Below, piece after piece: positions 4,890 to 5,028 of a stretch of 5,028 nucleotides of DNA. Origin of the DNA: an uncultured Candidatus Saccharibacteria bacterium (GTDB lineage Bacteria > Patescibacteriota > Saccharimonadia > Saccharimonadales > Saccharimonadaceae). A model generated the notes under the pieces. It had not been told where the DNA came from and did not search any database. It saw nothing but the letters and a program-made list of their open reading frames with translations. The stretch is taken from NCBI GenBank assembly GCA_948511255.1, contig CAOQNC010000047.1, forward strand, positions 1 to 5,028, in the 5' to 3' direction. A program made the translations under genes and the position numbers. Numbering within the stretch: the stretch's first letter is position 1; each line of letters opens with the position of its first letter.

Positions 4890-5028
4890 TTACTTCAAAA
4901 TGCGATTGGTGTCGCCGACGTAAGTGCCGCGGAGGCTCGCGTCGAAGAGCGGGCTTTCGCCGATGCACTCGATGTCGGTGTTGCTATCCAGTCGATAAAC
5001 AGCGCCAAAAGTGTCGGCGTAGTAGTAT
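4890..5028 (-). CDS. C-terminal end of an unrecognised protein, start outside window
   Basis: The final 45 codons of a minus-strand gene end at TAA (4890-4892), followed at once by a strong terminator. The visible residues begin YYYADTFGAVYRLD and end GTYVGDTNRILK. Alternating aromatic, glycine and polar residues suggest beta structure, but I cannot assign a family. Codon use (GC-rich third positions, GAC, GGC, CGC) resembles the neighbouring genes, and no stop interrupts the frame up to the window edge. It is not rplK, judging by the lack of any L11 C-terminal feature. Confidence 0.7.
   Translation of the reverse strand, partial: YYYADTFGAVYRLDSNTDIECIGESPLFDASLRGTYVGDTNRILK

Overview
The window looks like a chromosomal segment of a bacterium with a streamlined genome, probably of the Candidate Phyla Radiation. 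Candidatus Saccharibacteria (TM7) is my best guess, based on the style of the L1 and L10 proteins and the compact one-stranded layout. This placement is recognition from memory, not a computed one. Every gene I can support lies on the minus strand, so transcription runs from high to low coordinates. The stops used are TAA and TGA in ordinary positions, so nothing suggests recoded UGA.

Layout in the direction of transcription. (1) 5028-4890: the last 45 codons of an unrecognised gene, closed by a strong UUCG-loop terminator (4846-4879). (2) A strong sigma70-type promoter (4797-4825) and a leader of about 120 nt with nested inverted repeats lead into rplA (ribosomal protein L1, 4670-3717), which carries an acidic then lysine-rich N-terminal extension of about 90 residues. 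(3) After 25 nt comes an unrecognised gene (3691-2825), whose last 47 or so codons overlap the start of (4) an extended short-chain dehydrogenase / NAD-dependent epimerase gene (2966-1947). (5) A promoter whose -35 box contains the epimerase stop codon (1922-1950) drives a secreted protein with a compact von Willebrand factor A (VWA) domain (1781-651), followed by a terminator (545-582). (6) The U-tract of that terminator contains the -35 box of the next promoter (527-555). This promoter drives an L10-type ribosomal protein leader RNA (core 445-511) and rplJ (ribosomal protein L10, 323 to the window edge).

In most bacteria rplK-rplA-rplJ-rplL are adjacent. Here rplA has its own promoter and no rplK directly upstream, and three non-ribosomal genes separate it from rplJ. 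Each ribosomal gene keeps its own structured leader. The rplJ leader matches the known L10 autoregulatory element; the rplA leader is a candidate L1 autoregulatory site. The unknown gene and the epimerase probably share the rplA transcript, with a weak internal promoter possible before the epimerase. The VWA gene is a separate transcription unit.

The only gene-free stretch longer than 300 bases is 324-650. It holds the VWA-gene terminator, the rplJ promoter, the L10 leader and two minor hairpins near the VWA stop. I see no tRNA, rRNA, CRISPR array, insertion sequence or phage feature. The most useful leads are the two ribosomal leaders with small upstream ORFs, the compact secreted VWA protein, the overlapping unknown gene and the extended L1.
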